NCBI GenBank assembly: GCA_009691815.1
Contig: SIAL01000249.1
Span: 1 to 5,541 of the forward strand
Length of the DNA stretch: 5,541 bases
Source: Gemmataceae bacterium
Lineage (GTDB): Bacteria; Planctomycetota; Planctomycetia; Gemmatales; Gemmataceae
Direction: 5' to 3'
Made by a program: the position numbers and the translations under genes. Shown in pieces: positions 1-5,541 of this stretch; positions within the stretch are counted from its first letter, which is position 1, and each line of letters starts with the position of its first letter. The notes beneath the pieces are model-generated. The model saw only the letters and a program-made list of their open reading frames with translations. It did not search any database and was not told the origin of the DNA.

Positions 1-2
1 TC

Positions 3-9
3 AAGGTGG
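3..9 (+). promoter_or_regulatory. Ribosome binding site deciding the rsmE start
   Basis: AAGGTGG differs from the AAGGAGG consensus at one base and ends 8 bases before the TTG at 18. It overlaps the alternative GTG at 6, so it cannot serve that codon. This supports a TTG start for rsmE. Confidence 0.65.
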
Positions 10-17
10 TAGCAGTT

Positions 18-740
18 TTGGCGAACCGATTCCATGTCAATTTTCCATTGGTAACCGGCGAATTCCCTTTGGAGGGTTCGGAACATCACCATTTGGCAAA
101 TGTCCTTCGATTGAAATCAGGCGTTACCATCACTCTTTTTGATGGCAAAGGTAACGAAGCCAAGGCGATTCTCCTTTCGGTTGCCAAAAAGCATTCCGTG
201 GTAGATGTTACCCATGTTCAATTTCGAGCGGGTGTTTTACCCTTTCGTCTGGTTATCGCCTCAGCACTTCCCAAAGGCGACAGGGAAATGTTCCTCGTTG
301 AGAAATTAACGGAATTGGGGGTTCAGGAAATTATTCCCCTTCAGACGAAACACAGTGTGGTACATCCCAAAGATGCCCAATCCCGTTTGGGGCGCTATGC
401 TTTGGAGGCATGCAAGCAATGCGGTCGAAATCTGCTTCCTATTATTCAAAACCTTACTTCGTTTTCTGATTTTTGTGAAGATGGCAAGGGTACTATTCGG
501 TTGTTGTTACACCCAGGGGCTATTCACTCGGGTGTGGCTTGGGATCATTCGGGAAAGACCCTTCCGGATTTTCGTGTTGCCATTGGTCCCGAGGGTGGCT
601 TTTCCGATGGGGAAGGTGAACAAGCTGTAGCCAATGGCTTTCAAATTTGGTCTCTTACACCAAACATTTTTAGAATTGAAACGGCTGCTTTGGTCGCCGC
701 CATTTCTTTGGCAACAATGGTTAGTCAAAAGACCCCCTAG
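18..740 (+). CDS. rsmE: 16S rRNA (uracil-1498-N3) methyltransferase RsmE
   Basis: RsmE is a cytoplasmic SPOUT-class, SAM-dependent enzyme that methylates N3 of U1498 in 16S rRNA of the small subunit. Numbering from the TTG at 18 (240 aa, a normal family length), the N-terminal PUA-like part carries the HHHLANVLRL motif (about 23-32). The knot domain carries PKGDR (85-89), the VEKLTELGV segment (95-103), EACKQCGR (130-137), GPEGGFS (190-196) and the SAM-loop motif FRIETA (218-223). The family usually has LG before the P of this last motif; here the residues are LTPNIFRIETA, a mild deviation. I prefer the TTG start because AAGGTGG lies 8 bases upstream and homologues begin close to the RF(F/H)V residues seen here. 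A GTG at 6 in the same frame would add four residues, but it lies inside that Shine-Dalgarno site. The promoter is outside the window. The gene is convergent with coaC. Confidence 0.93.
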   Translation: MANRFHVNFPLVTGEFPLEGSEHHHLANVLRLKSGVTITLFDGKGNEAKAILLSVAKKHSVVDVTHVQFRAGVLPFRLVIASALPKGDREMFLVEKLTELGVQEIIPLQTKHSVVHPKDAQSRLGRYALEACKQCGRNLLPIIQNLTSFSDFCEDGKGTIRLLLHPGAIHSGVAWDHSGKTLPDFRVAIGPEGGFSDGEGEQAVANGFQIWSLTPNIFRIETAALVAAISLATMVSQKTP

Positions 741-750
741 TGGGAGTTTT
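727..750. terminator. Possible weak bidirectional terminator between rsmE and coaC
   Basis: The converging ends of rsmE (740) and coaC (757) leave 16 bases between them. Here AAAA (727-730) and TTTT (747-750) flank an imperfect stem of CCC (733-735) with GGG (742-744), with two internal mismatches and a loop of six bases. The A and T flanks would give a short U run on transcripts from either strand. The stem is weak, so this is only a candidate; antisense collision or a factor-dependent end is just as possible. Confidence 0.25.
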
Positions 751-756
751 ATTGGT

Positions 757-1404
757 TCAATTCAAAACCTTTTTCAATGCCATTGCAATATCCGCAGGTT
801 CGGCCATTGCTCCCATCCCAAAGTCCCCGCAAGCCAATGTTTTCTCAACCGGGCATGCAATTTGAATCGGTTTTTCCGCAAGGTTTATTTGTTGGCACGC
901 TTGATTCGACTGGATAGGAGGCTCTGTTTTTCCATTGGTTTGCGCTTCCCAACCAAATAACTTTGCCACCTGACAAAGGTGGGTTGCCGTGAAAGGATTG
1001 TTCCACATTCTGGTATTCATAGCGGGGGCAAGAACGACGGGTTTGGATAGATCCCACGCTCGAAAAATCGAAGTTAGCAAGTTGTCCGATATTCCCCCGG
1101 CCATTTTTGCCAAGGTATTCGCATCAAGCGGCGCAATCAAAAGCGCATCCGCCCAATCCCCCAAAACGATATGAGGAATCTCTTGACCGTTGGTGTAATG
1201 GGTTCCTGGCCACTCGTTTTGATCGGTCAAAAAATAGGTGGACTGATTTTTCAGTTCGGTGAGATCCTCTGGATCCAGAAAATATTGCGCGGAACGGGTG
1301 GCGACAATTGCCAATTCATGTTGGTGAACAAGTAAGGCCTTCATCAAGGCAATGGCTTTGGTTGTTGCTACCGAACCGGTTAACCCCAATACGATTTTGG
1401 ACAT
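757..1404 (-). CDS. coaC: Phosphopantothenoylcysteine decarboxylase (stand-alone CoaC, HAL3-like)
   Basis: This flavoprotein (HFCD family) decarboxylates 4'-phosphopantothenoylcysteine to 4'-phosphopantetheine, the coenzyme A step after CoaB. The 215 aa show every expected block: the FMN-binding start GLTGSVATTKA (7-17), the catalytic His in PHIVL (His78), APLDANTLAK (91-100), GGISDNLLT (103-111), the substrate-clamp motif PAMN (127-130), and ACGDFG with the active-site Cys192. The protein stops after this domain, so it is monofunctional and not the common fused CoaBC. The wording around ANTLAK, RAWD, MWNNPFT and GAMAEP is closer, as I recall them, to plant and animal HAL3/PPCDC proteins than to E. 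coli CoaBC, which has GRMLEP at the last site. Its ATG directly follows the coaB stop, with AAGG nine bases upstream inside coaB. The gene ends with TGA, tail to tail with rsmE. Confidence 0.93.
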   Translation of the reverse strand: MSKIVLGLTGSVATTKAIALMKALLVHQHELAIVATRSAQYFLDPEDLTELKNQSTYFLTDQNEWPGTHYTNGQEIPHIVLGDWADALLIAPLDANTLAKMAGGISDNLLTSIFRAWDLSKPVVLAPAMNTRMWNNPFTATHLCQVAKLFGWEAQTNGKTEPPIQSNQACQQINLAEKPIQIACPVEKTLACGDFGMGAMAEPADIAMALKKVLN

Positions 1405-2097
1405 TTAAAAGGGCCTTGGCAATTGGGATTGGAAATGGTCGAGAATCCTTCTTGAAAGCTCATTTCGAGGAATTTGCTTGGGACTAGGGCTTTCTGGATT
1501 TTCTGCTTTATTGAAAACCAACCATGCCGAATTTTGATGTCCCTCCCAAGTGTTGGCAACCACTAGGTTACAACCGTTTCGACAGAGGGACTCCTCCGCG
1601 GTTGCCAAAAGCTGGATTGGGTCGGTTTCCAATTTGAAGGAGGCGAGATACCCTTTGAACCGCCAATCCGTTCGAATTTTGGCCAAAAGCCTTGGTGCTG
1701 GTTTTAATACAACCGTAAGGGAATTAAGGTGGCCGGGAATTTTGTGTTGACAAGATATTGGAATTGCTGATTCTTTGGATTCTGCCCTATTCACATAATC
1801 CAAAACATAATCCGACACTGCGGCTGAATGAATTACTCCGCAAGGTTTCCTTTGGGTTATTGTGGATTCCATCAACTTCCCCAATTCGGTCACACTTTCA
1901 AACCGCTGGGTGGGGAATGGAAAATTAGATTCCGGAAAGAGTCCACGGGCCAAATGGAGTTCCACATTCCAGCCCCTGTTGTGGGCATCCCATGCTAAGG
2001 TAAGGCCGGTGTTTCCGCTGGCTCGATTCGTCAAAATGCGGACGGGATCAATGGGTTCACTTGTTCCCCCAGCGGTAATCAAAAGGAAAGGGGTCAT
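1405..2097 (-). CDS. coaB: Phosphopantothenate-cysteine ligase (stand-alone CoaB)
   Basis: CoaB joins 4'-phosphopantothenate and cysteine using a nucleotide triphosphate, giving the substrate of CoaC encoded next door. The 230 aa form a single CoaB domain. ITAGGTSEPIDPVR (7-20) and TNRASGNTG (23-31) make the nucleotide-binding N-terminus. HSAAVSDY (90-97) holds the acyl-phosphate pocket, HKIP (118-121) holds the probable catalytic lysine Lys119, and SFKLETD (153-159) and VVANT (179-183) follow. SFKLETD and SAAVSDY resemble human PPCS and the stand-alone bacterial ligases, where E. coli CoaBC has GFAAET and AAVADW; this comparison is from memory. The usual second serine after KI(S/P) is replaced by Gly-His here. 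The ATG at 2097 overlaps the upstream stop as ATGA, and its ribosome site may be folded. The TAA stop touches the coaC start. Confidence 0.92.
   Translation of the reverse strand: MTPFLLITAGGTSEPIDPVRILTNRASGNTGLTLAWDAHNRGWNVELHLARGLFPESNFPFPTQRFESVTELGKLMESTITQRKPCGVIHSAAVSDYVLDYVNRAESKESAIPISCQHKIPGHLNSLTVVLKPAPRLLAKIRTDWRFKGYLASFKLETDPIQLLATAEESLCRNGCNLVVANTWEGHQNSAWLVFNKAENPESPSPKQIPRNELSRRILDHFQSQLPRPF
1414..1417 (-). promoter_or_regulatory. Ribosome binding site of coaC inside the coaB 3' end
   Basis: Read on the minus strand, AAGG lies within the last sense codons of coaB (Pro-Arg-Pro-Phe), nine bases before the coaC ATG. It is a modest Shine-Dalgarno match. It allows independent or coupled initiation on the shared message and argues that coaC does not depend on stop-codon readthrough. 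Confidence 0.45.
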
Positions 2098-3017
2098 GGA
2101 GGGGATCCTCCCCTTTTGGAAATGGAATTTCCGGGTTCAGGAATATTGACCCGGGACATCATTTCCATCATTTGAAACTCAAAGTCGTTTTGCTCTGATT
2201 CCAAGATCTGTGCAAATCCAATGGCTTTGGTTGGTTGGGCTTTGTCTGCCAAATAGGCTTGAATCATGTCTTTTCCACCGGGATGAATCCGTATTAACCA
2301 GTATACCCAAGCCCAGCTTTCCCGGTACTCCTCCCTGCCCATTTGATTCACGGAAGTCAATGATTCAAGCCACTTAAGATTGGGAATTCGCCCCCCCGAC
2401 CAATCCGATTGAATGTCACCCAAATGGGCCCGATTAAGTCCTAAGCAATTCGGTTCATTTTCGAAATATTCCGCGATTCCTTCGTCAATCCACAGCGGAA
2501 CAGTTCCAAAGGCACTATGTAACATCGCGTGGGTGAGTTCATGTCGCAGGTCTTGCAAAAGCCGGTCGCTGCGAAGGGTCAAGACCTGCATCTCCTCGGC
2601 GAGGCCTCCTGCCCGTTTCTTGGCAAAAAAGTAGGCTCGCCTTTTAGGTAGCCCGGGATAAGTGGTATCTAAGTAGTTTCGAAAAGATTGGCTGTCGGAA
2701 AAAATGTATACCTTTACCCATTTTTGCTGGGGAGGAATTCCAAGTTCTCGGGCCAATTCCAAAGGCAATTTTTCCAGCGATTCAAAGAGAATTTTGTCGT
2801 CGTGAAGGTCCTCATCCGTGAAAATTAAGCACCGGCCTATCCGGGTCCTCAACGAGCTAGGTAAATCATCCTTGGCCCCTAAACAAGCTCGAACCACGGA
2901 AGTCTGGCCAATCGGACTTTTTGTTTTGGCAAAATGGCATCCTGAGGTTCCTAATGGGTAGAGAAAAAGCCAAAACCCAAGGCACAAAGAGGCAACCATA
3001 GGAGAATGTGCTTTCAT
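2094..3017 (-). CDS. Predicted secreted or lipid-anchored HExxH zinc metalloprotease (DUF1570-like)
   Basis: This is a probable zinc peptidase acting outside the cytoplasmic membrane; its substrate is unknown. From the ATG at 3017 it has 307 aa. It opens with Met-Lys, a hydrophobic core VASLCLGFWLFLYPLG (about 8-23) and TSGC ending at Cys27, a loose lipobox. The catalytic motif HELTH (159-163) is followed by DEGIAEYFE (178-186), in which Glu179 fits the third zinc ligand of gluzincins. The spacing and the later Y-R-E-S-W-A-W segment (about 231-237) match the DUF1570 type common in planctomycetes. A TTG at 3065 in the same frame would add 16 residues. I chose 3017 because it gives a normal signal peptide, although no clear Shine-Dalgarno precedes either start. 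The gene follows the kinase gene by 52 bases and overlaps coaB by four. Family assignment is from motifs only, and activity could be lost or changed. Confidence 0.75.
   Translation of the reverse strand: MKAHSPMVASLCLGFWLFLYPLGTSGCHFAKTKSPIGQTSVVRACLGAKDDLPSSLRTRIGRCLIFTDEDLHDDKILFESLEKLPLELARELGIPPQQKWVKVYIFSDSQSFRNYLDTTYPGLPKRRAYFFAKKRAGGLAEEMQVLTLRSDRLLQDLRHELTHAMLHSAFGTVPLWIDEGIAEYFENEPNCLGLNRAHLGDIQSDWSGGRIPNLKWLESLTSVNQMGREEYRESWAWVYWLIRIHPGGKDMIQAYLADKAQPTKAIGFAQILESEQNDFEFQMMEMMSRVNIPEPGNSISKRGGSPP
2098..2111 (-). promoter_or_regulatory. coaB ribosome binding site within a small hairpin
   Basis: On the minus-strand message, GGAGG (complement of 2107-2111) lies nine bases before the coaB ATG. 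It can pair over five base pairs with CCTCC (complement of 2098-2102), which immediately precedes that ATG; the loop is four bases. An alternative register, AGGGG with CCCCT, also hides the site. Because the metalloprotease gene is translated through this region to its TGA at 2094-2096, ribosomes finishing that gene would open the hairpin. This is a typical layout for translational coupling. The pairing is seen in the sequence; the regulatory effect is inferred. Confidence 0.5.
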
Positions 3018-3069
3018 TTGGTGGGATTTAGCAATCCGGCCGGTTTGATGCAATAGCGTTTTCAAAAAC

Positions 3070-4662
3070 TCAACCCAAAGGTCTGCCAGTGGCCTTTCGA
3101 GAGGTGATCCGTTGCAAAGCGTGATATTCGATCAACCTCCAAGTGGTTTTGTATCGTTTGAGGTTCCATTCTTTCCTTGGCAAGTAGGTTTTCAGAAACC
3201 GCATTCGATCCTGATTAGTAAGGTGGGGATTATTCCAAAAACTCCCCGCAAGTCGAGCGAGATCCTTCATCCTTCGTGAGTTTTTTTGGACCCACAAATG
3301 TCCCATCCCACCCAAGTCAACCCAATATTGTTCTCCTTTTTCATCGATCATGATGTTGGCGGCTTTCATATCGCGGTTGAAAACACCCCTTTGATGAAGG
3401 GTCTTAACGGATCGCGCAAGGTCCCTAACCTTAGCTTTAATACCGTTTGGATTGTTACAATTGATTTCTAACCAATGATCGAGTTGTTTTGCCGTAACAA
3501 GGTCCTCGGTGAGGATAATGCTTTGGCGAGTCGTATGGTCCATGAACCAGGCAAAGATTTTTGGAGTGGGCAACATCCTAAGGCGCAAAGCGTTGGCCCA
3601 AAACCATTGGGCTTTGGCGGGATGGAATCCCAAAAACCTTTTGAGGGAAGATAGTAGGTCCGTTTTCCAGGGAATGACCTTGATGATGATGCCATTACCT
3701 TGCCATTCTGTCCGGTACACCTTCGAAGAGGGGGAGGACTTAATTGTGACCAGGTTGTCCCTAAATGTGCTTTGCAACCGCAGGTTTTGTGCAATTTCTA
3801 TGGCTGCTGGGATAAATGTGCCAAGCGAATGACCGGATAAACCTTTAGACCTAATTTTGGCAAATCGGCGGTGATTCCCTTTGATAATGTTGGTTTCATG
3901 GCGAACCCAAAACCGATTTTGCCTTGATGCGGCTAGATCGCTAATCTCGGTCCAACATTTTTTGAAATCCCTTATGGAAGTAATCTGGACATAATATTTT
4001 AGAAACATGGCCAAGTCAGCCATGGAAATGCGTAAATTTGCCCACATGGCCCACGCCGCTAAGTCATCTTTTCGATGTTGAATCGTGGGATTACGAATGC
4101 GAGTTGGATGGTGGATATCGATTACCAAAAGCTCGTGAGATTCCTTAATAATTAGGATATTTCCAGGATGAGGATCCGGGTGGAAAAGGCCATTTTTGTG
4201 CAATTGGGCTATCAGGGAAGCCCAATTGCGGGCGACTTTGCTTTTTTCCTGATTACTGGTCCGGTTCCATGAGGATTGCCAATAGTCTTCCAAAGTCAAT
4301 GACCCATCCCGGGTTCGCGTATAAAGGATACTTTCGCCGAAGCTTTGGGATTTCTCCGCCCATGCCAAAGGGATAAGGCTGTTGATTCCTTTATGGTAAA
4401 GTTCAAGGAGGACTTTGAATTCCATTTTGGATTTACAGGGTCGAAATAGCCTTCTTAATTTGGCCCGAAAGTTATGCAAAAAATTGGTTTTGGCGTAAAT
4501 GTCCGCCCCGGATTGGCAAACCCGTTCAACCTTGCGATGGTGCCCTTTTTTAATAACCAAACAGTCCGGGATTTTTTGTTGGAAATGCTCACAAATCAGT
4601 TGCCTTTCCGCGGTCGTTGCACCCGGGGCAAATTCCACTTTCCAACCCGATACTTCCTCCAT
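3070..4662 (-). CDS. Protein with two kinase-like domains (Kdo/WaaP lipopolysaccharide-kinase type)
   Basis: The protein (530 aa from the ATG at 4662) joins two protein-kinase-fold domains of the type that phosphorylates sugars of lipopolysaccharide cores. Domain 1 shows IYAKT with Lys58, a helix-C Glu at 81, FHPDPHPGNIL with Asp163 and Asn168, and VIDI with Asp182 as metal ligand. HPDPHPGN also resembles UbiB/ABC1 kinases. A helical, basic linker (about 184-300) separates domain 2, which has Lys328 (GIIIKV), Gln352 where helix-C Glu is expected, FNRDMKAANIM with Asp431 and Asn436, and VDLGG with Asp449. It lacks signal peptide and membrane segments, so a cytoplasmic location is likely. The chosen ATG has AGGA five bases upstream. 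A TTG at 4719 would add 19 residues and overlap the glycosyltransferase by 23 bases. The glycosyltransferase next door supports a role in envelope glycans, but the substrate is unknown. Protein or small-molecule phosphorylation is an alternative. Confidence 0.8.
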   Translation of the reverse strand: MEEVSGWKVEFAPGATTAERQLICEHFQQKIPDCLVIKKGHHRKVERVCQSGADIYAKTNFLHNFRAKLRRLFRPCKSKMEFKVLLELYHKGINSLIPLAWAEKSQSFGESILYTRTRDGSLTLEDYWQSSWNRTSNQEKSKVARNWASLIAQLHKNGLFHPDPHPGNILIIKESHELLVIDIHHPTRIRNPTIQHRKDDLAAWAMWANLRISMADLAMFLKYYVQITSIRDFKKCWTEISDLAASRQNRFWVRHETNIIKGNHRRFAKIRSKGLSGHSLGTFIPAAIEIAQNLRLQSTFRDNLVTIKSSPSSKVYRTEWQGNGIIIKVIPWKTDLLSSLKRFLGFHPAKAQWFWANALRLRMLPTPKIFAWFMDHTTRQSIILTEDLVTAKQLDHWLEINCNNPNGIKAKVRDLARSVKTLHQRGVFNRDMKAANIMIDEKGEQYWVDLGGMGHLWVQKNSRRMKDLARLAGSFWNNPHLTNQDRMRFLKTYLPRKEWNLKRYKTTWRLIEYHALQRITSRKATGRPLG

Positions 4663-4667
4663 CGGTT

Positions 4668-4671
4668 TCCT
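4668..4671 (-). promoter_or_regulatory. Ribosome binding site favouring the ATG start of the double kinase
   Basis: On the minus strand AGGA ends five bases before the ATG at 4662, with another AGG just upstream. No comparable purine motif precedes the alternative TTG at 4719. The match is short, so the start choice remains open. Confidence 0.4.
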
Positions 4672-4696
4672 ACCTAGTTCAGTCCAATAATGAGCC

Positions 4697-5541
4697 TTAA
4701 ATGGTTTTTTTTTGGCCAAGGTCGTTAAGAATTTTCGCCCAAGCTTCGAACCCCGCCCTAATGGAATATCTCTCCTCGACGACTGCCCGGCCGGCCTGAC
4801 CCATGGTTCGGGCCTTTTCTGGATTGTCCCTAAGCCAACGAATGGCGTCTACCCATTCTTCGGGAGATTTACATAAAAAACCATTGACTCCTTGGGTGAT
4901 CATTTCCAAATGAATCCCAACCGGGTTCGCGACCACAGGCAATCCAGATGCCATGTATTGCAGGATTTTTAGGCCACATTTGCCGCGACTCCACGGGTCG
5001 TCCGGGATCCAACTGAGCCCAACATGGGAACTCGCAAGGTCTTGGGCTTCGGTGGTTTTAGCCCAAAGCTTTCCTTCAAACTTTAACGAGTCCCATTTGG
5101 GAAAGCGGTCGCAGATGACTCGGAAAATGGCCTCATCGACCCCTTGGCCAATGGTGTTCCAAAGGGGAGTTTGGTTTTCCATCCCTTGAAGGGTACTTGA
5201 GGAACCAATCCAGACCAAATAGAGAGGGTCACTCTTTTCCCGTTGGTAATTATTGGCTGGATAAAGGCTTGGGTTAATGCATGTTGGAACAATATAGGTT
5301 TGGGAATGGGAACGAAACTCCCGGGCCCTTCCGGCAAGGTAGTGATTTCCGGCAACAACCACATCCGCCGCTTCCATCATTGCCTGAAAACAAGCCAATC
5401 TTTTCCGATCATAGAAACCCTTGGGGTGGTACGAGTCACGAAGGAAAACCGCATCGTCAAAGTCAAATAGGAGGTTGGATACACGCGATTTTAGCCACCG
5501 TGTTTGCCATCCTGGAAGGAGTTTGCGTTGGAGGAGGAGGT
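4697..5541 (-). CDS. Glycosyltransferase of the GT4 type, 5' end beyond the window
   Basis: The frame is open without a stop from the TAA at 4697-4699 to the right edge, giving 280 visible residues; the true start lies outside. The TTG at 5398 is therefore not a real start: upstream of it the frame encodes a family motif. Numbering from the window edge, LLFDFDDA (23-30) is the acidic strand typical of these enzymes, followed by ADVVVAGNHYLA (58-69), VPTCIN (84-89), VWIGSSS (109-115) at the start of the second Rossmann domain, and GKCGLKILQYMASGLPVV (186-203) with NPVG and NGFL, the donor nucleotide-sugar site. In the usual E-x7-E motif the second Glu is Gln193 here, as I recall for the GKC..K.LQYMA subgroup. 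It probably transfers a sugar from a nucleotide donor to an envelope glycan or lipid; donor and acceptor cannot be read. Most of the N-terminal domain is missing. The kinase gene starts 34 bases after its stop. Confidence 0.87.
   Translation of the reverse strand, partial: LLLQRKLLPGWQTRWLKSRVSNLLFDFDDAVFLRDSYHPKGFYDRKRLACFQAMMEAADVVVAGNHYLAGRAREFRSHSQTYIVPTCINPSLYPANNYQREKSDPLYLVWIGSSSTLQGMENQTPLWNTIGQGVDEAIFRVICDRFPKWDSLKFEGKLWAKTTEAQDLASSHVGLSWIPDDPWSRGKCGLKILQYMASGLPVVANPVGIHLEMITQGVNGFLCKSPEEWVDAIRWLRDNPEKARTMGQAGRAVVEERYSIRAGFEAWAKILNDLGQKKTI
4705..4713 (-). repeat. A9 homopolymer at the glycosyltransferase/kinase junction
   Basis: Nine consecutive A residues (T on the plus strand) occur in the last codons of the glycosyltransferase, encoding Gln-Lys-Lys-Thr before its TAA. 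The kinase frame is also open through this tract. Loss of one A would join the two reading frames, so the tract is a candidate for transcriptional slippage and also a place where a sequencing indel would matter. Confidence 0.9.

Noticed and set aside
634..960. Open frame on the plus strand across the rsmE 3' end and coaC
   Set aside because: It overlaps two genes with clear family motifs, and its translation shows no recognisable domain.
1405..1407. The coaB TAA as a disabling mutation of a fused CoaBC gene
   Set aside because: Both proteins are complete at both ends, coaC has its own ATG with an AAGG upstream, and the domain order is opposite to canonical CoaBC, so two functional genes are the simpler reading.
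1862..2149. Open plus-strand frame opposite coaB
   Set aside because: It is antisense to well-conserved CoaB motifs, has no visible ribosome site and no domain signal.
3468..3832. Open frames on both strands inside the kinase gene
   Set aside because: They are alternative frames of the second kinase domain, whose catalytic motifs are intact in the chosen frame.
4705..4713. T9 run on the plus strand as the tail of a rho-independent terminator
   Set aside because: No GC-rich hairpin precedes it on the plus strand, and it sits inside minus-strand coding sequence.
5396..5398. TTG as the start of the glycosyltransferase
   Set aside because: The frame stays open to the edge and encodes the family's DFDDA motif upstream, so the gene starts outside the window.
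1..5541. Defence system, mobile element, CRISPR array, tRNA/rRNA or riboswitch
   Set aside because: I found no transposase, nuclease or reverse transcriptase motifs, no spaced direct repeats, and no non-coding stretch over about 60 bases that could hold a structured RNA.

Overview
The window reads as a compact stretch of a bacterial chromosome with base composition near balanced (slightly AT-leaning by eye). It holds six protein genes and almost no non-coding DNA. The gene set suggests a planctomycete or a relative in the PVC group: separate CoaB and CoaC proteins, a secreted DUF1570-like HExxH protein, a double-domain Kdo/WaaP-type kinase beside a glycosyltransferase, and little Shine-Dalgarno signal at several starts. 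This placement is inferred from family knowledge and no marker gene proves it.

Layout. At the left, one plus-strand gene (18-740) encodes RsmE, the 16S rRNA m3U1498 methyltransferase. It meets a leftward train of five minus-strand genes tail to tail across only 16 bases. In the order of transcription, from right to left, the train is: a GT4-type glycosyltransferase whose 5' end runs off the window (4697-5541); a protein with two kinase-like domains (3070-4662, possibly from 4719); a lipoprotein-like zinc metalloprotease homologue (2094-3017, possibly from 3065); phosphopantothenate-cysteine ligase CoaB (1405-2097); and phosphopantothenoylcysteine decarboxylase CoaC (757-1404).

The five minus-strand genes have short or no gaps, so they probably form one operon whose promoter lies beyond base 5541. 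The metalloprotease stop overlaps the coaB start (ATGA), and the coaB ribosome site can fold into a small hairpin. The coaB stop codon directly abuts the coaC ATG in the same reading frame. CoaB and CoaC catalyse consecutive steps of coenzyme A synthesis. The glycosyltransferase and kinase look like cell-envelope glycan assembly or decoration functions. The metalloprotease is probably an envelope protein of unknown role.

The points most worth a second look are: the split, order-inverted coaB/coaC pair, separated by a single stop codon and carrying motifs that resemble the eukaryotic enzymes; the asymmetric double kinase; the coupled and possibly occluded coaB start; and an A9 tract at the glycosyltransferase/kinase junction that could allow slippage into a fusion. 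I saw no mobile element, CRISPR array, tRNA, rRNA or riboswitch, and no clearly undescribed multi-gene system.
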